Assembly: GCF_031834595.1 (NCBI RefSeq)
Contig: NZ_CP115541.1
Location: 3,652,501 to 3,716,500 of the forward strand
Direction: 5' to 3'
Source: Stenotrophomonas oahuensis
GTDB lineage: Bacteria; Pseudomonadota; Gammaproteobacteria; Xanthomonadales; Xanthomonadaceae
Length of the DNA stretch: 64,000 bases
Both the position numbers and the translations under genes were made by a program. Of this stretch, positions 63,353 to 64,000 are shown in pieces (position 1 is the stretch's first letter; the number at the start of each line of letters is the position of its first letter). The notes under the pieces are model-generated. The model was not told the DNA's origin and did no database searches. It saw only the letters and a list, made by a program, of their open reading frames with translations.

Positions 63353-64000
63353 TCAGACGTTGGTGTTGAGGTAGCCGAGCATGGCGTCGGTGGTGGAAAT
63401 AGCCTTGGCGTTCATTTCGTAGGCACGCTGGGTTTCGATCATCGAGACCAGCTCTTCGACTACGTTGACGTTGCTGCCTTCCAGTGCACCCTGGACCACG
63501 CTGCCGAGGCCGTTCAGACCGGGGTTGCCGTTCTGCGCGGGGCCGGAGGCGGTGGTTTCCAGAAACAGGTTCTCGCCGCGGGCCTGCAGGCCAGCCGGGT
63601 TGACGAAGTCGGTCAGGGTCAGCGCGCCGATTTCCACCGAGGCGGCGTCGTCGGCCATCTTCACGCTGATGGTGCCGTCGGTGCCGATGGTGAGCGATTG
63701 CGCGCCTTCGGGAATCTGGATGCCCGGCTGCACCGGGTAACCGCTGTTGGTGACCAGCTCACCGTTCTGGTTGCGCTGGAACGAGCCGTCGCGGGTATAG
63801 GCCGAGGTGCCGTCGGGCATCTGCACTTCGAAGAAGCCACGCCCATTGACCATCACGTCCAGCGCGCGGCCGGTCTGCTGCTGGCTGCCCTGTTCGAAGT
63901 TCTTCGAAGTGGCGACCACGCGCACGCCGGTGCCCAACTGCAGGCCGGTGGGCAACTGGGTCTGCGCCGAGGAGGAACCGCCGGGCTGACGCACCTGCTG
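63353..64000 (-). CDS. flgG: Flagellar distal rod protein FlgG (5' end outside window)
   Basis: The last 215 codons are present; the frame is open to the window edge, so the N-terminus is missing. Seen are LDVMVNGRGFFEVQMPDGTS, YTRDGSF and the C-terminal helix GSNVNVVEELVSMIETQRAYE with NAKAISTTDAMLGYLNTNV, all typical of FlgG. It forms the distal rod. Followed by flgH after 23 bases. Confidence 0.96.
   Translation of the reverse strand, partial: QQVRQPGGSSSAQTQLPTGLQLGTGVRVVATSKNFEQGSQQQTGRALDVMVNGRGFFEVQMPDGTSAYTRDGSFQRNQNGELVTNSGYPVQPGIQIPEGAQSLTIGTDGTISVKMADDAASVEIGALTLTDFVNPAGLQARGENLFLETTASGPAQNGNPGLNGLGSVVQGALEGSNVNVVEELVSMIETQRAYEMNAKAISTTDAMLGYLNTNV

Noticed and set aside
1..64000. 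CRISPR arrays, phage genes, toxin-antitoxin or defence systems
   Set aside because: None seen; repeats present are REPs, large palindromes and a short hexamer tract, without regular spacers.

Overview
The window is high-GC DNA from a gammaproteobacterium of the Xanthomonadaceae, most likely Stenotrophomonas. Supporting signs are GTAG-type REP palindromes (a core like GTAGAGCCGGGCTTGCCCGG), the Xanthomonad gene order rpoN2 / single-domain receiver / fleQ, an FsnR-like NarL-family regulator, and four tandem flagellin genes. Every supported gene lies on the minus strand, so transcription runs from high to low coordinates. Long plus-strand open frames are antisense shadows of these genes. Genus assignment is an inference from content. 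No rRNA, tRNA, CRISPR array, insertion sequence or prophage was seen.

Layout from high to low coordinates. 64000-57184: rod, ring, hook-filament junction genes flgG (cut by the window edge), flgH, flgI, flgJ, flgK, flgL. 56955-51436: four tandem flagellin genes, each with its own FliA (sigma-28) promoter; three are separated from the next by an intrinsic terminator, as is the last from fliD. 50695-47862: fliD, then fliS, a FliT-like gene and an atypical PilZ gene. 47765-43550: regulators fsnR, rpoN2, a lone receiver and fleQ. 43355-42363: a trimeric autotransporter adhesin. 42086-35397: fliEFGHIJK. 35100-30957: fliLMNOPQR. 30712-28571: an MHYT-GGDEF-EAL cyclic-di-GMP enzyme. 28522-20552: flhB, flhA, flhF, flhG, fliA, cheY, cheZ, leading into the first cheA (20547-18703). 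18579-15048: motC, motD, parC, parP. 14974-12273: a STAS protein, a second cheY and a second cheA. 11587-1: four chemoreceptor genes (the last cut by the window edge), mixed with a small membrane ORF, ycgR, cheW and an uncharacterised secreted protein.

Regulation can be read from the DNA. Sigma-54 sites (GGCAC-N5-TTGCA) precede fliE, fliL, flhB and fliD, fitting RpoN2/FleQ control of the basal body and export genes. FliA sites (TAAA or TCAA type, 11-12 bp spacer, GCCGATAA-like) precede the flagellins, fliS, motC, the STAS-cheY-cheA unit, ycgR, cheW, the chemoreceptors and the secreted-protein gene. This is the usual early-to-late flagellar cascade within one locus.

The least conventional content is: (i) six copies of a large intergenic palindrome carrying two small CATCCATG-type hairpins, always between the 3' end of one unit and the promoter of the next; (ii) REP palindromes inside the parP and flgI reading frames; (iii) FliA-controlled genes of unknown function (a secreted protein and a 62-residue membrane ORF); (iv) a CheA with a duplicated acidic peptide resembling the C-terminus of CheZ; (v) a STAS protein tied to cheY-cheA; and (vi) a possibly leaderless motC. 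I found no wholly new multi-gene system; this is a complete polar-type flagellar/chemotaxis island with these unusual parts.
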